DNA of 64,000 nt from Adiantum capillus-veneris (taxonomy: Eukaryota > Streptophyta > Polypodiopsida > Polypodiales > Pteridaceae). The stretch lies in NCBI GenBank assembly GCA_014529385.2, contig CM043956.1, positions 66,330,281-66,394,280 of the forward strand, in the 5' to 3' direction. A program made the translations under genes and the position numbers. The notes beneath the pieces are model-generated. The model searched no databases, was not told the origin of the DNA, and saw nothing but the letters and a program-made list of their open reading frames with translations. Shown here one piece after another: positions 54,441-64,000 of this stretch (position 1 is its first letter; the number at the start of each line of letters is the position of its first letter).

Positions 54441-56400
54441 TCTCTGTTGGGGTGACAAAGAAGAAAGAAACTCATCATCATCCATACCTGTATCATCCTC
54501 ATTCTGTAGATCCTCTGCATGCACCCCATAGAGAGTAGCAACTTGATGCTCGTTTGGCACCACCTTAGCGGATTCTAACTGAGCATCTTCTCCGATCTCC
54601 TCCATTGATGACACTGTGATTGGCACATGGTAGCCTTCATACGTTCGTGCATTACAAGGGGCTACCTCTATGACGTACCATCAGTTTGATGCTGACTTTG
54701 TAGGATGAAATATCACCTGTCAGAGCCACATAACTTACATGAGAGCTTCCAAGCACATAGCTTCTAAAATTGGATAACTATTTACATACTTACTTGTTGA
54801 CAATGCTCAGGTAGTACCAAAGTGTCTCTTAGGTTAGTCCATTTCTTAGTTGAATCCACCTCAAGAAAACCAGACTCTCCTCTACGCATAGTATCGTTGC
54901 GACCCTCCATGATTATCTTGAACCATTGCACGTCGAAGAAGTTGACAAAAAATCCTCTATAATCGATCTTCAAAATCTCTTGTAGCATGCTGAAGTAAGT
55001 GAGTTTCGCCACCACAAGATCTGCATCAAAGGACCATCTTCGACTAGACTGTTCAAATTTTGCCATGATTCCACAATCTTGAGTATAATGCTTTTTGTCG
55101 ACCTGTTCCACCCTAAAATGTTGACCTTTACACCATGCTGTTGTGTATGACTTATACTACAACCAACAAAGATTATGAGTGGCCGTTCAAACATCTAGAA
55201 AGTCACTAGTTGTACATTGCAAACTTACCTTGGTTGCGCAATCCCGAGAGTACTCCCACTCCTCCTTAGTCACTTCTTCACTGCACTGTTGTGTTCTTTT
55301 CAATTGGTTGTGCAAACATCTTAAGCTCATGAATGTTGGTAGGCTCTCCAGACCCGTCGGATAGTGCATCGGTGGGTGTCTTCCCCATCTCCACTCGATT
55401 TGTGTCCTCTGTCGCTCTTGCTTTGCATCCTCATATTGTGAAATCCACTTTTGCATCACTGGATTGTGAAGCATGCAAAATCCATTGATTTTAGCCTCTA
55501 GATCTTCCATCATCTTCTTCTCAATACCGAGATTGCACATGACAATCCCAGATATGCGCTCATCATCTATGGTTCGCCATAGCATGTCTCGGGCTTTAAC
55601 AAATCCTTCTAGCCACACTCCAATGTACACTAGGGACCCTGATATCAACCAACCTTCTACCATGCTACCCTCTGGACGTGCCTTCTGACGCACATATCCC
55701 TTGAGAGTTTTCATGAGACGCTCTAAAATGAATATCCATCTAGAATGTACTGTGCCAGTTATTTCCACCTCATCAACTATGTGAACAAGAAGATGCACCT
55801 GAATAGCTAGCATGGTAGTAGGAAAGGGTTTCTCAAATATGCACAAAACCTCTGCAGCGTTTAGTTTGGCGAATGGTATGGAGTCTACGTTGATCTCGTT
55901 TTCTAAGATCCATTGCACCAACTTCGCAAGTTTGTAGATTGTGACACGGATGTCAAGAGACAAACATCCCTCAATGGACACCGGTAAAAAAAACTGTAAA
56001 ACACGTACAACATTGATATTAAAGTCCACACACACATTTGTTACACAATTCACACTATGATATATTCCACTATGAACATACCTGACACATTTTATGGCAG
56101 TCATGTGACTTCAAACCGGTAAGCTTCCCTTCTTTAGTAAAACACGTTCGGAGCGAGTGCATTATGTGAGTGGGGGTCCGCAAAGATTAAATGGTTTCTT
56201 TTACTTTGCATTCTTGGCCTCCTGTGAAAATCCATGGCGCTTTAGGGAGTTTTATCGATCCAACGAATGCTGTCTGCGGCCAATATTGCTCCATACGATC
56301 CACATTTCGAAGGTCAACCCTAGCTCCCAAAGCATCTTTCTTTGCTGGTCAGACATTAGGAAAAAATTGGACCCCCTTGGGGCCATGTAAGGATTCCTAA
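54441..56400 (-). pseudogene. CACTA TNP2-type transposase, C-terminal part, copy 1
   Basis: From upstream: KKDALGARVDL..MEQYWP (~56330), an in-frame stop, RTPTHIMHSLRTCFTKEG and LTGLKSHDCHKM (end of the TNP2 domain), then FFLPVSIEG, FPTTMLAIQVHLLVHIVDE, RWIFILERLMKTLKGYVRQK and ARPEGSMVEG (DUF4218), then FVNFFDVQWFKII and LVLPEHCQQ (DUF4216), and WYVIEVAP. Three introns with GT-AG ends lie at 56081-55994, 55228-55157 and 54793-54717. Stops (one before RTPTHI, one TGA before WYVIEV) show decay. The region to ~54441 is an acidic tail. The catalytic N-terminal part is absent. Confidence 0.87.
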
Positions 56401-57072
56401 TTTTAAGGGATTAAAGCTAATTTTGTAGGGGATGGAGGGAACAAAAAAAATAAATAGGGCTACTTTTGTAGCTCTCTCTCTAACTTCTCTCTAGATAGGA
56501 GAGGGGGGGGAAAGTAGGGAATGAGGGTGGTAAAGTAGGAGGAAGAGGGGGGATAAAGTAGGAGAGAGAGGGGAGTAAAAAGAGAGAGAAGAGTAAAAGT
56601 AGAGAGAAGAAATATTCTCTCTCTACCTATCACCAAACAAATAGAGTAAGTAGTTATGACAAAATCCACTTTTCAGTTCGTGCATCAATTCACCCCCAAA
56701 AATTGAATTTTTATAAAATCTTCAAAATGGATCTTTTAAGCTTTCAAAAGGTCCCTATATATATATATATATAAAAAAAAAACATTATTTTTTTAGAAGA
56801 ATCTAACTTTTATAAGCTCCAAATCTAAAATTTATTGGGTTCCTCTCTACATTAACTCCAAGAATAAATAGATAATGCCACATCATCAAAACATCCATCT
56901 AATAAAGCCTAAAAATTGAAATTTTTAAAATTTAAAAATTTCCCTCCTTTGAGCTCAAAAATTGAACCTATATATGAAGAAATATATTTTTAAGTCTTTT
57001 TATCCCAAAAATTGTCTGTTTATCATAAAAAGTATATCTTATCAAATTTTTTCCCTATCATAACTTTTCACC
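56401..57072. other. AT-rich spacer with a GA-rich microsatellite
   Basis: (GAGAGAGG)n-like purine run at ~56465-56625, an (AT)n run at ~56757-56772, and otherwise AT-rich unrecognised sequence. It is likely to contain the promoter of the + gene at 57073; no specific element was identified. Confidence 0.6.
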
Positions 57073-59316
57073 ATGTCTCTTCGCGACATAACCAATGAAT
57101 CCCCTGCGCCGTCATCTACTAGGTCAACTAATGTCAGTCTGCGTCTACCGATGGAATTTGCTCCCACAAAAAAAAATGACGAGAAATCATCTCAATCGGC
57201 ATCGGTACGACGGTTTCGAGGAGAAACCAATGTTGACTTGTGCCTTGATGGAGGGTTGTATCCAAAAGATACGCTCGTGGGCTGTCATCCGACATTCCGT
57301 ACACTCCCAAGCTTAATCAAATATGTGGGAGAAGGAGAACATGGTCTTCTTGGGTATTGTAAGAGATTGGACTCCAATCACACAGGTGCGTCGGCATATT
57401 TTCGACAACAATGTCAAGTGTTACACATTCATTCCACAAATCTGCAACAACAACTACATTCTACAGAGAAACAACTCAAAGATCTTAAAGAGGAGATGAA
57501 AGCTACAGAAACAGAGGTAACTAAGCTACAGATTGCAGTGATGCACCTAAAAGCCACTCCATTTGGCATGCGTGAGCGTAAGAGGGAGTTCTCTTCCATT
57601 GAAAACTTAGCCTCTAATGGAGGGGCACGTAAGAAGCGGATCACGGCAACCAGGTATTTTTTTAAATTCATAGTGTTCATAACTCTCAAATAATTTTCAT
57701 CAATTTGTAACTCGGTTCACCTTTTGAAATAGGACATATATACAAGATGTGTGTGGAAGTTTTAGACAAGAGGACCGTTGCAATCTTATCCTAGGATGCA
57801 TCTCAAAGGAAGATAAACTTTACATCATAGGTTGTGAAAAGGCCAAACACATGAAAGATGCCATCACCCTAAAAAAGATCTCTAACCTTGTGTGAGGATG
57901 ATGTCCAGAGAGCTTGTGATGAGGTTGGGATCAGCACAAATGCATACCATACACTTCATGGATTGTTGAAAGATGCATTACGAGAGCAAGGCATCACAGA
58001 GAATTTATTTCCTATTCCACATAGGGTCCGACTTGCAAAAAAAGCAAAAAATGATCTCGTTCGAGAATCCCTTGGTGAATACAAACACATTTTTAAGAAT
58101 CCATGGTGTACTCTTCCACGAGTACCAAGTCATGTGGTAATATAAAGGGAGGCAATATTTTTCCTAATGGGGCAAAGTCTTTTAGTTATCATCAACTCAA
58201 CAATGTTTTTGTTGACTTGAAATGACTACAACGAGCTATGGTTAAATTTTATGCTTTGTCTCCACAAGGTAATACAAATTGTAATGTCATTTTTTATTTG
58301 TATTGAATATCATTTAGTATAATAATTCAATTCCTGTGTTGTTTCAGTACTTGGAGAGAAGCTCATATTTATTCTTAAGCTAGATGAATGTCAAATTGTC
58401 AAAGGATGGAGATTGGAACGTATGAGTGTGACACTCATGAATGAGGCAATGTTTTTTGCAAAAGTTGATGCTATCGGTGATCATTCTTAGAAACCATCAT
58501 TTAGTGTACAATCGGAAAAAGAAATATGGTGGTTAGGAGCTTTTGAAGTTCCAAAAGAGACTCATGAGGTGTTGGCATGGGTCTTCTCTATGATCCCGTG
58601 GATCACAAAGGTTATTAAGGCACAACTAGAGGGAGAAAAGCTAGAAGTAGATGGAGTAGGTACATTTGATGTTGAGTGGCACTTAGGAGGTGATCAAAAA
58701 ACAATCAAATGTATACTTGGGTGTAAACAAGGTGCTTCATCACTTCTTCCTTGTCCATATTGTGTACGAGGATACAAGGAGAGTACTCGTGGCTCCCCGT
58801 CCTCAAAGAAAAATGTCAAGGGAAGTCAGGCAACAGGGTCAATGGATGATGATGCAAGGGATTGGGTGTGCTCGGTGTTGAAGTGTCCTATCATGGAGGT
58901 CCCCAATCGGTCGACAAAAGATAAAACATGGCATCCCATTATCAATTTTTCACTTACAAATGTACACTTTTGCACTTTGCATGCCTTTATGCGTATATTT
59001 GATCGTTTGTTAAATCTTCACATAGAGTATGCTTTCACAATGAAACCACTTTCTAGATCTGTGGAAGCCATTAAAATAGTTGAAAAAATTCTAAATTCAA
59101 TTGGATGTCATGGTGGCAATGTTTCTATCATCGGTGAGGTGGAAAATATGCATGAAGTGCCACAAAAAGTATCTATGAATGGTGTGAAATCACGTAGGTT
59201 TTTCAAGAAACCAGAGATGCAAAAGGAGAGGGGTGAAGAGGATGCTCCATGGGAGCTATGGACAGCGCTTTGCAAGTGTACGAACGATCAAGATTCAAAT
59301 CCCGTGCTTGTAAATC
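57073..59316 (+). pseudogene. spliced transposase-like gene of unidentified family
   Basis: Exon 1 57073-57653 encodes a Ser/Thr-rich N-terminus, a coiled coil (~residues 117-160, heptad-like LQQQL..EKQLKDLKEEM) and a basic RKKR at 186-189. Intron 57654-57732 (GT-AG) keeps frame, and exon 2 starts TYIQDVCGSFRQEDRC. A frameshift near 57890, then a second intron 58269-58346. Exon 3 has IFILKLDECQIVKGWRLERMSVTLMN, GGDQKTIKCILGCKQGASS followed by CPYC, and VHFCTLHAFMRIFDRLLNLH. Acidic residues in these blocks followed by C-x2-C recall the arrangement of several eukaryotic DDE transposases, but I cannot place it in a named superfamily. Stops near 58145, 58227 and 58488 and a truncation at ~59316 show it is dead. 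Confidence 0.55.
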
Positions 59317-59318
59317 TG

Positions 59319-59542
59319 TGTAGGCAAGTGTGGCACCACTTGGAGTTAGTGCTTCAAATCATGTGGAAACCCCAAACCACGAGCTGTCAGGCCAAGGGAC
59401 AAACCAAGGGGTCACGGACTCAGCCAAGGGCCGGCTGCTAGTGAGAAGGGGTCCGAAAGGGGCTAGGAGCCTATTAAAGGGAGGTTGGGCGGATGGACCA
59501 GGCATGGCAGTCCCTTGGGGTTTACACTGGTATTAGAGCTAA
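59319..59542 (+). repeat. Copia-type LTR end plus PBS on +
   Basis: TGTAGGCAAGTGTGGC (59319) to GGGGTTTACA (59526) has inverted TGTA/TACA ends. It is followed after one base by TGGTATTAGAGCTAA, one mismatch from the Met-type Copia PBS TGGTATCAGAGC. If both borders are right the LTR is 208 bp. It truncates the upstream transposase-like gene. No second LTR is found. Confidence 0.55.
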
Positions 59543-59984
59543 ACATAGAACTGAGGCACGTTTTTGCTTTTGGGGTCTGCATGTTGCATGCATAGCCAAC
59601 AGAGGGAGGAAGAGAGTGGGCCGAAGCCCGCCTGTGCAACAACCCTTTGTCAGGGCCGAGGCTATTTGAGGACCTGCAACAAACTGGGTGTGGCTGGGCT
59701 CAGTAGGAGCGCAAGGTGAAGGGCTGCAAACTTCGTCACTGGCCCGGCCTCAGCAGACCTCGCCATCGCGAGGTAGAGCATCAAGAAGCAGGGCGCAGGC
59801 GGCCGTCGTCTGTAGCAGAGACCTCCACGTTTTTTTTTTTTGCAAAACCCCTTAAGGGTAGGCCGTTCACACCCGGAAAACCCTAGTGGGTTTTGAAAAA
59901 TGGCCATACCTTGATAATTCTGTTGCTCCAAGGGATTTTTCTCCGCATCAGTGGGCATACACAGCACACAAAGGCTGTGGTACT
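59543..59984. other. unassigned GC-richer stretch
   Basis: Possible internal remnant of the + Copia fragment. It has a poly-T run at ~59830-59841 and no coding homology. Confidence 0.4.
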
Positions 59985-60127
59985 TGTTGAGATGTAGAGA
60001 GAAAGAGAGAGAGACGAGACAAGAGACACACCATATACGCTCCCAAAGACTGATTCATATTGAGAACAAGATACAAATATATAAGTGAGACCAAGTTGAG
60101 TAGAGTGAGCCATATATAGCTCCAACA
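59985..60127 (-). repeat. 3' LTR of element 4, 143 bp
   Basis: TGTTGAGATGTAG..AGCTCCAACA with TGTTG/CAACA inverted ends. Contains (GA)n and TATATAAG/TATATAGC. Unusually short for an autonomous-type Copia element. The border is set by ends and PPT, not by comparison with the other LTR. Confidence 0.75.
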
Positions 60128-60140
60128 CCCCCACTCAAAC
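60128..60140 (-). other. polypurine tract of element 4
   Basis: Minus strand GTTTGAGTGGGGG abuts TGTTGGAGC, the LTR start on minus. Confidence 0.8.
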
Positions 60141-60375
60141 AAAGGTCTCCAACTTTGGATGAAAAAACCCTTGGGGAGTTCAAGGGAAAAACCCAAGTCC
60201 CTATACAATGTGAAAATATGAACCAGCGATGATGATGTGAAAGTGAATTGTGCATCTATGTACAAATATTCAAGTGACTTAGAGATCACAATGTGCAAAT
60301 GTGGAGTGTGCATAGTGCATGGTACCTAAAAGATTACAATGTCATATGTACAAATCTATTACAATAGCAAAGAAG

Positions 60376-61165
60376 CTAATCTAGAAAGAGTGAGGTCGAA
60401 GCAACTCCAAGCTCCGAGCGCAAGAGGATGAAACGTGACTCGTTGAGGCCTTTGGTCAAAATGTCTGCAATCATCTAGTCACTTGGGCAGTGCTCAACCA
60501 TAATGGTTCCTTTGCGTACTTCATACCTGACATAATGATAATGGACAGCAATGTGCTTTGACTTATTATGTTGAACATAGTCTTTTGCAAGACTAATAGC
60601 ACTTTGGTTGTCACACCGCAAGGGTGTGCTAGAAAGAGGAGAGTGACCAATATCAACCAGCATTTTTCGAAGCCAAATCAACTCATGAGCTGCAAGTGAT
60701 GCCGCAACATATTCTGACTCAGTCATAGAAACTGCAACACAACGTTGTTTCTTGCTGGTCCAAGAAACAAGACAACCATTTATAAAGAAGCAATTTCCAC
60801 TTGTAAATCGCATAGATAAATGTGAGCTTGCCCAGTCTGCATCTGTGTAACCCAAAAGAGAAAGAGATTGCATAGAATCCGATGTGAGTTGTCGTCGATA
60901 GACTAAACCAAAATCTGTAGTGCCTTTCAAGTATTTCAACACACGCTTTGCAGCAGACCAATGCTTAAGAGAAGGGACATGCAAGATGTTGTCCAAGATA
61001 ATTAGCAGCAAATAGAATATCAGGGCGAGTGTTCATGCCAACAAACTGAAGACATCCAATCAAGTTAGCATAAGGTTGATTTGTGACAAGTTGACCGCCA
61101 TTGTCAGAACTGTTCTTCATAGAGCTCGCAAGACAAGGTGTGTTGGCTGAATGTGCAGATTCCAT
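60376..61165 (-). pseudogene. Copia RT C-terminus and RNase H remnant of element 4
   Basis: Begins with YGMESAHSANTP (normally the segment after the RT core), then NTRPDILFAANYLGQ, HWSAAKRVLKYLKGTTDFGL, LLGYTDADWA, VSMTESEYVAAS, LRCDNQSAISLA and HYHYVR, ending DILTKGLNESRF with a stop at 60376-60378. RNase H acidic residues in YTDADWA, TESEY and CDNQSA are present. There is a frame break near 60965-61011 and a TAG at ~60472-60474. Confidence 0.88.
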
Positions 61166-61455
61166 ACCAAATCAGCAATATCATCATCATAAACATGATA
61201 TGAGCCATGTTCAAAATCAATAGCCATATCAACAAAAATATCAATATCATCATTGGAAACATTCGGAATGGATGGTTGTGAAGAGGAAAGTTGCTCTATA
61301 GGAAGAGTTTCACCTTCTCAAAGAGATGGAAAAGCCTGAAGCAATGATTTAGTATCATCAGAATCATCCATGGACCATGAGCCTCCCATAAGCTGTTCGT
61401 TAAAAGTAGCATCACGATTCACAATTACTTTCTTGGAGGAAGGGTCATAGAATTT
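61166..61455 (-). pseudogene. linker of element 4 ending at the RT deletion
   Basis: Continuation of the integrase C-terminal frame after a TAA: KFYDPSSKKVIVNRDATFNE, a TGA, and an acidic linker. It passes straight from DDDIADLV to the YGMESAHSANTP segment at ~61165-61180. The RT N-terminal and catalytic region, typically several hundred residues, is absent. Confidence 0.75.
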
Positions 61456-63756
61456 TTAGCCTTTGGAAGTGTCAGAATATCCAATAGAATTAACTTTAAG
61501 ACCAGGAGCATCAAGCTTTGTTCGTGTTTCTTTGGGAACATGAATATAAGCAATACATCCAAAGATTCGAAAATGAGATACAGAAGGAATGTCACCTGTC
61601 CATGTTGTGATGGGTATCTTACCAGAGGGTGCAGTAGTAGGAAGATGATTCTGAATAAATACTGCTGTCAAAGTAGCTTCAGCCCAGAAAACACGAGATA
61701 AGCCAGAATGAATCAGCATACATCTTACAGCATTGAGAATAGTGCGATTCTTTCGTTCAGCAACACCGTTTTGTTGAGGCGAATATGGAATAGTGTGTTC
61801 ATGATGAATTCCATTGTCAGCACAGTAACTCACAAACTCTCGAGAAACATATTCGCCTCCATTGTCACTAAGAAGCTTCTTAAGGCGATGACCAGTTTGA
61901 AGTTCCGCAGCCTTGTGGAATTGTTTGAAAACAGATAAGGCTTCAGATTTTTGTCTAAGTAGAAATACAGTCGTATACCTTGAGAAATCATCAATGAAAG
62001 TAATGAAGTAGCGATATTGTGATCTCGAAGAAGGTAGAGGTCCACATATATCAGTATGAACAAGATCCAATATGTCATGAGAATGAGTTGTATTTGAAAG
62101 AGAAAAGGGTTTGCGATTGTGTTTCCCAAGAGCACAAAATTCACAAATTCCCATATGGTGATGGGCTTTCTGATCCATGCCATGAACAAGATCACGACGT
62201 TGAAGATCAAGGAGTTTTGAGAAATCAGCATGAACAAAACGGTGATGCCATACTTTGCAATCATGATCACCTGGAGCAGTGACAACATTTGCTACAACAT
62301 CGTTGAGAGAGATTTCAAACAAATTACCATTTCGAGGAGCAATGGCTATAGTCTGTCCATCTTTCTCAATTTGGCATTTGGTATGATCAAATCCAACAAA
62401 CAGACCAAGATCAACAAGTCTAGCAACTGAAAGAAGATTACGTTGAAGATCTCGTACATGTAATACTCCTCGTAAAATTCGAGTGGAAGAAGATAAGGTA
62501 CCAAGATATAAGTCTCCAATACCCTTTACTTGACAAGTAGTATCATCAGCAAGATAAACAACACGTTGAACTGGCAATGGATGATAGTTATGGAGCCACT
62601 TAGACTGATATGTCATATTTCCTGTAGCACCAGAATCGACAATAAAAAGTGATCCATCGCGTACATGAAGTATTCTGTCTGGAGCAACTGAACATAGGAC
62701 GCAACTTGTTTCTGGTACAATGTTGTTTAGATGTTCAGTAGCATATGCTCTATTCCGATCTGTGTCGAATCGACGCTTATAGCACATATGAGTGGGATGA
62801 TCAGATCGTCCACAACATTCACAAGAAGAAGAAGAAGAGTCTCTAGATAAACGTGGTTGTTTTGTGGTAATATTGTGTTCTTCATCATATTGACGTGCCC
62901 AACAATCATCTTCACTATGGCCATTTTTGTTGGAGTAAGAACATTGCTTATTAGGAAATTTGAGACGAGAAAAAATATTACCGCGACGGCCACCTTTGCG
63001 GTTTCCTCGTTGAAATGGACGCCTTTGAGCATAAAAAGCCCGCTCCATCTGTTGTGACTCAGTCTCCTCTTGTGAAATCATAGCTGTATCATGACCAACA
63101 TTACGACGTTCTTGACGTTGAGAGTATTCAATTAAAGACATGCAGGCTTGGTCGAAATCAAGACCATCTTTATTAGAGAGAATAGTAACAATGTTATCAT
63201 AAGAAGAGTCCTTCACCGTATCAAGGAGAAGTGTAACCAGTTGCTTTTGTGGAACAGGATCACCGACAGCAGCAAGTTGATTAATAATAGATTTGAAATA
63301 TTCAATATGTCCCGTCATGGCAGTACCAACTTCATATTGTAACTTGTTAAGCAACCCTCTCAAATAAAGTATTTCTGTCACAGATTTCTTTTGAAATTTT
63401 GCAATAAGGTACTTCCATACGTCGTGGGAAGTAGGAAGTTCATACATATCAAGCAAAAGGGAATCAGTAAGAGCAGAAAGAATATACCGACGAGCTGCTT
63501 TATCACGTCGTTGCCAATCCGTATAGGCAACATTCCAATCTTCAAATATAGGTCCTTCAGTGATAAGCACGTTATCATTATCCGTATCAACAGGCTGAGG
63601 CGGACAAACACGATTTCCAAGAACAACATCGGAGAGTTCATCGCCTTCAAGAATTAACAACATCTTTGCTTTCCAGCCTGGAAAACCTTGACCTTGGAAA
63701 GGAGGAACAGAACGCTGGCCAGAAGGAAAGCTGTTGACGAGAATATTCATAGCCAT
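61456..63756 (-). CDS. Copia gag-protease-integrase polyprotein of element 4
   Basis: 766 codons without interruption, starting MAMNILVNSFPSGQ. The gag (FPGWKAKMLLILEGDEL..) is UBN2-type. A degenerate knuckle (CSYSNKNGHSEDDC, Ser for the second Cys) is followed by an intact C-x2-C-x4-H-x4-C knuckle (CECCGRSDHPTHMC). Protease active site is FIVDSGATGNM. The pre-integrase zinc region is VWHHRFVHADFSKLL..CEFCALGK. Integrase core has Asp in LVHTDICGPL, Asp in LLSDNGGEYVS and Glu in NGVAERKNRTIL, so all three catalytic acids are present. It stops at a TAA (61456-61458) in SKG-stop-KFYDP, where the parent frame continued. Gag and integrase could still be made, but not RT. Confidence 0.9.
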   Translation of the reverse strand: MAMNILVNSFPSGQRSVPPFQGQGFPGWKAKMLLILEGDELSDVVLGNRVCPPQPVDTDNDNVLITEGPIFEDWNVAYTDWQRRDKAARRYILSALTDSLLLDMYELPTSHDVWKYLIAKFQKKSVTEILYLRGLLNKLQYEVGTAMTGHIEYFKSIINQLAAVGDPVPQKQLVTLLLDTVKDSSYDNIVTILSNKDGLDFDQACMSLIEYSQRQERRNVGHDTAMISQEETESQQMERAFYAQRRPFQRGNRKGGRRGNIFSRLKFPNKQCSYSNKNGHSEDDCWARQYDEEHNITTKQPRLSRDSSSSSCECCGRSDHPTHMCYKRRFDTDRNRAYATEHLNNIVPETSCVLCSVAPDRILHVRDGSLFIVDSGATGNMTYQSKWLHNYHPLPVQRVVYLADDTTCQVKGIGDLYLGTLSSSTRILRGVLHVRDLQRNLLSVARLVDLGLFVGFDHTKCQIEKDGQTIAIAPRNGNLFEISLNDVVANVVTAPGDHDCKVWHHRFVHADFSKLLDLQRRDLVHGMDQKAHHHMGICEFCALGKHNRKPFSLSNTTHSHDILDLVHTDICGPLPSSRSQYRYFITFIDDFSRYTTVFLLRQKSEALSVFKQFHKAAELQTGHRLKKLLSDNGGEYVSREFVSYCADNGIHHEHTIPYSPQQNGVAERKNRTILNAVRCMLIHSGLSRVFWAEATLTAVFIQNHLPTTAPSGKIPITTWTGDIPSVSHFRIFGCIAYIHVPKETRTKLDAPGLKVNSIGYSDTSKG

Positions 63757-64000
63757 ATCTTGTTGCGAGAAGACGTATAAGATAAGATCGCAGAATTTTC
63801 ACACCATATATGATGAAGGTCGCAATTGAGAATGAGAGAGATATGAGGACTGCGTTCTGTCAACGATAAACGTAAGAAGGATGCTCAAGGAACGTCCAAA
63901 GATGTGAGAGACGTCACCCAAAAAAGGCAGGGTAAAGGAGACGTTAATAATAAAAGATTCCTCAAAATAAAGTGGCGTGAGACGCAAGATTGAAGGCCAC
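63757..64000 (-). other. 5' leader of element 4
   Basis: Noncoding sequence upstream of gag up to the window edge. The LTR sequence of 59985-60127 does not recur here, so the 5' LTR and PBS are further right. Confidence 0.6.

Larger units (their letters stand above)
52566..56400 (-). mobile_element. CACTA (En/Spm) DNA transposon, 5'-truncated, copy 1
   Basis: Left terminus CACTACAAGAGG at 52566 with TAGCGAC-type subterminal repeats inside. On minus come TNP2 C-terminal domains and then a TNPA-like gene, so 52566 is the element's 3' end. The TNP2 frame fades near 56400, the N-terminal transposase core is missing and no right terminus is found. It lies 88 bp outside the giant element's right LTR. 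Confidence 0.85.
59985..64000 (-). mobile_element. Ty1-copia element with short LTRs and deleted RT (element 4), cut by window end
   Basis: The left LTR (59985-60127) and PPT are followed on minus by RNase H remnants and an upstream 766-codon gag-protease-integrase frame. Most of reverse transcriptase is missing, so it is non-autonomous. The 5' LTR and PBS lie beyond 64000. Confidence 0.9.

Noticed and set aside
57073-59316. The orphan gene as the missing N-terminal half of the adjacent CACTA TNP2
   Set aside because: It lies on the opposite strand, and none of the TNP2 N-terminal motifs (HP.DS.AW, RN.RLGL..DGFNPF type) are present.
1-64000. tRNA, rRNA or organellar-insert sequence
   Set aside because: No cloverleaf, rRNA core or plastid/mitochondrial gene was recognised by eye. 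The tRNA-like matches seen are only retroelement primer-binding sites.

Overview
The window looks like repeat-dense nuclear DNA of a land plant. It holds Copia and Gypsy LTR retrotransposons with plant-type primer-binding sites, CACTA transposons with the plant TNP2 and TNPA-like gene pair, GT-AG introns of 70-90 bp, and long satellite tracts. A large-genome lineage such as a fern or gymnosperm would fit, but nothing here fixes the species. I see no intact cellular gene, no rRNA or tRNA gene and no CRISPR array.

Layout. (1) 1-8322: a 589-bp tandem array carrying a 22-bp palindrome twice per unit. A Tork/Tnt1-like Copia element (1321-6892, TSD GTCTT) splits it. (2) 8323-~16300: a gag-protease-only LTR element on +. 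The array is probably its 5' leader and its 5' LTR would lie outside the window. (3) 16386-18215: a decayed Ty3/gypsy pol on +. (4) 18300-23248: degenerate tandem repeats, a kinase-like pseudogene and unassigned fragments. (5) 23249-52477: matched 1-kb LTRs, with a polypurine tract inside the left one and a tRNA-Asp-type PBS inside the right one. I read this as one giant (29.2 kb) minus-strand LTR element filled with nested insertions. These are a 68-bp minisatellite with a 28-bp palindromic core, two FCP1-like phosphatase fragments (one split by a 246-bp MITE with a 9-bp TSD), a solo LTR (31602-33094, TSD CACCC), a CACTA remnant, an LTR element encoding one unfamiliar ~638-codon protein and no reverse transcriptase (38686-47365), and another LTR fragment. 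(6) 52566-56400: a 5'-truncated CACTA element on -. (7) 57073-59316: a spliced, decayed transposase-like gene of a family I cannot name. (8) 59319-59542: a Copia-type LTR end plus PBS. (9) 59985-64000: a minus-strand Copia element with 143-bp LTRs, an open gag-protease-integrase frame and most of RT deleted, running off the window.

The genes do not form a pathway; the window is a stack of nested and decayed mobile elements. Three unrelated sequences here (22 bp at 589-bp period, AT-rich 22 bp at ~290-bp spacing, 28 bp at 68-bp period) are arrays of short near-perfect palindromes. Two independent LTR insertions sit exactly at palindrome edges. The best candidates for something undescribed are the palindromic leader arrays, the giant element, the single-protein LTR element and the orphan transposase.
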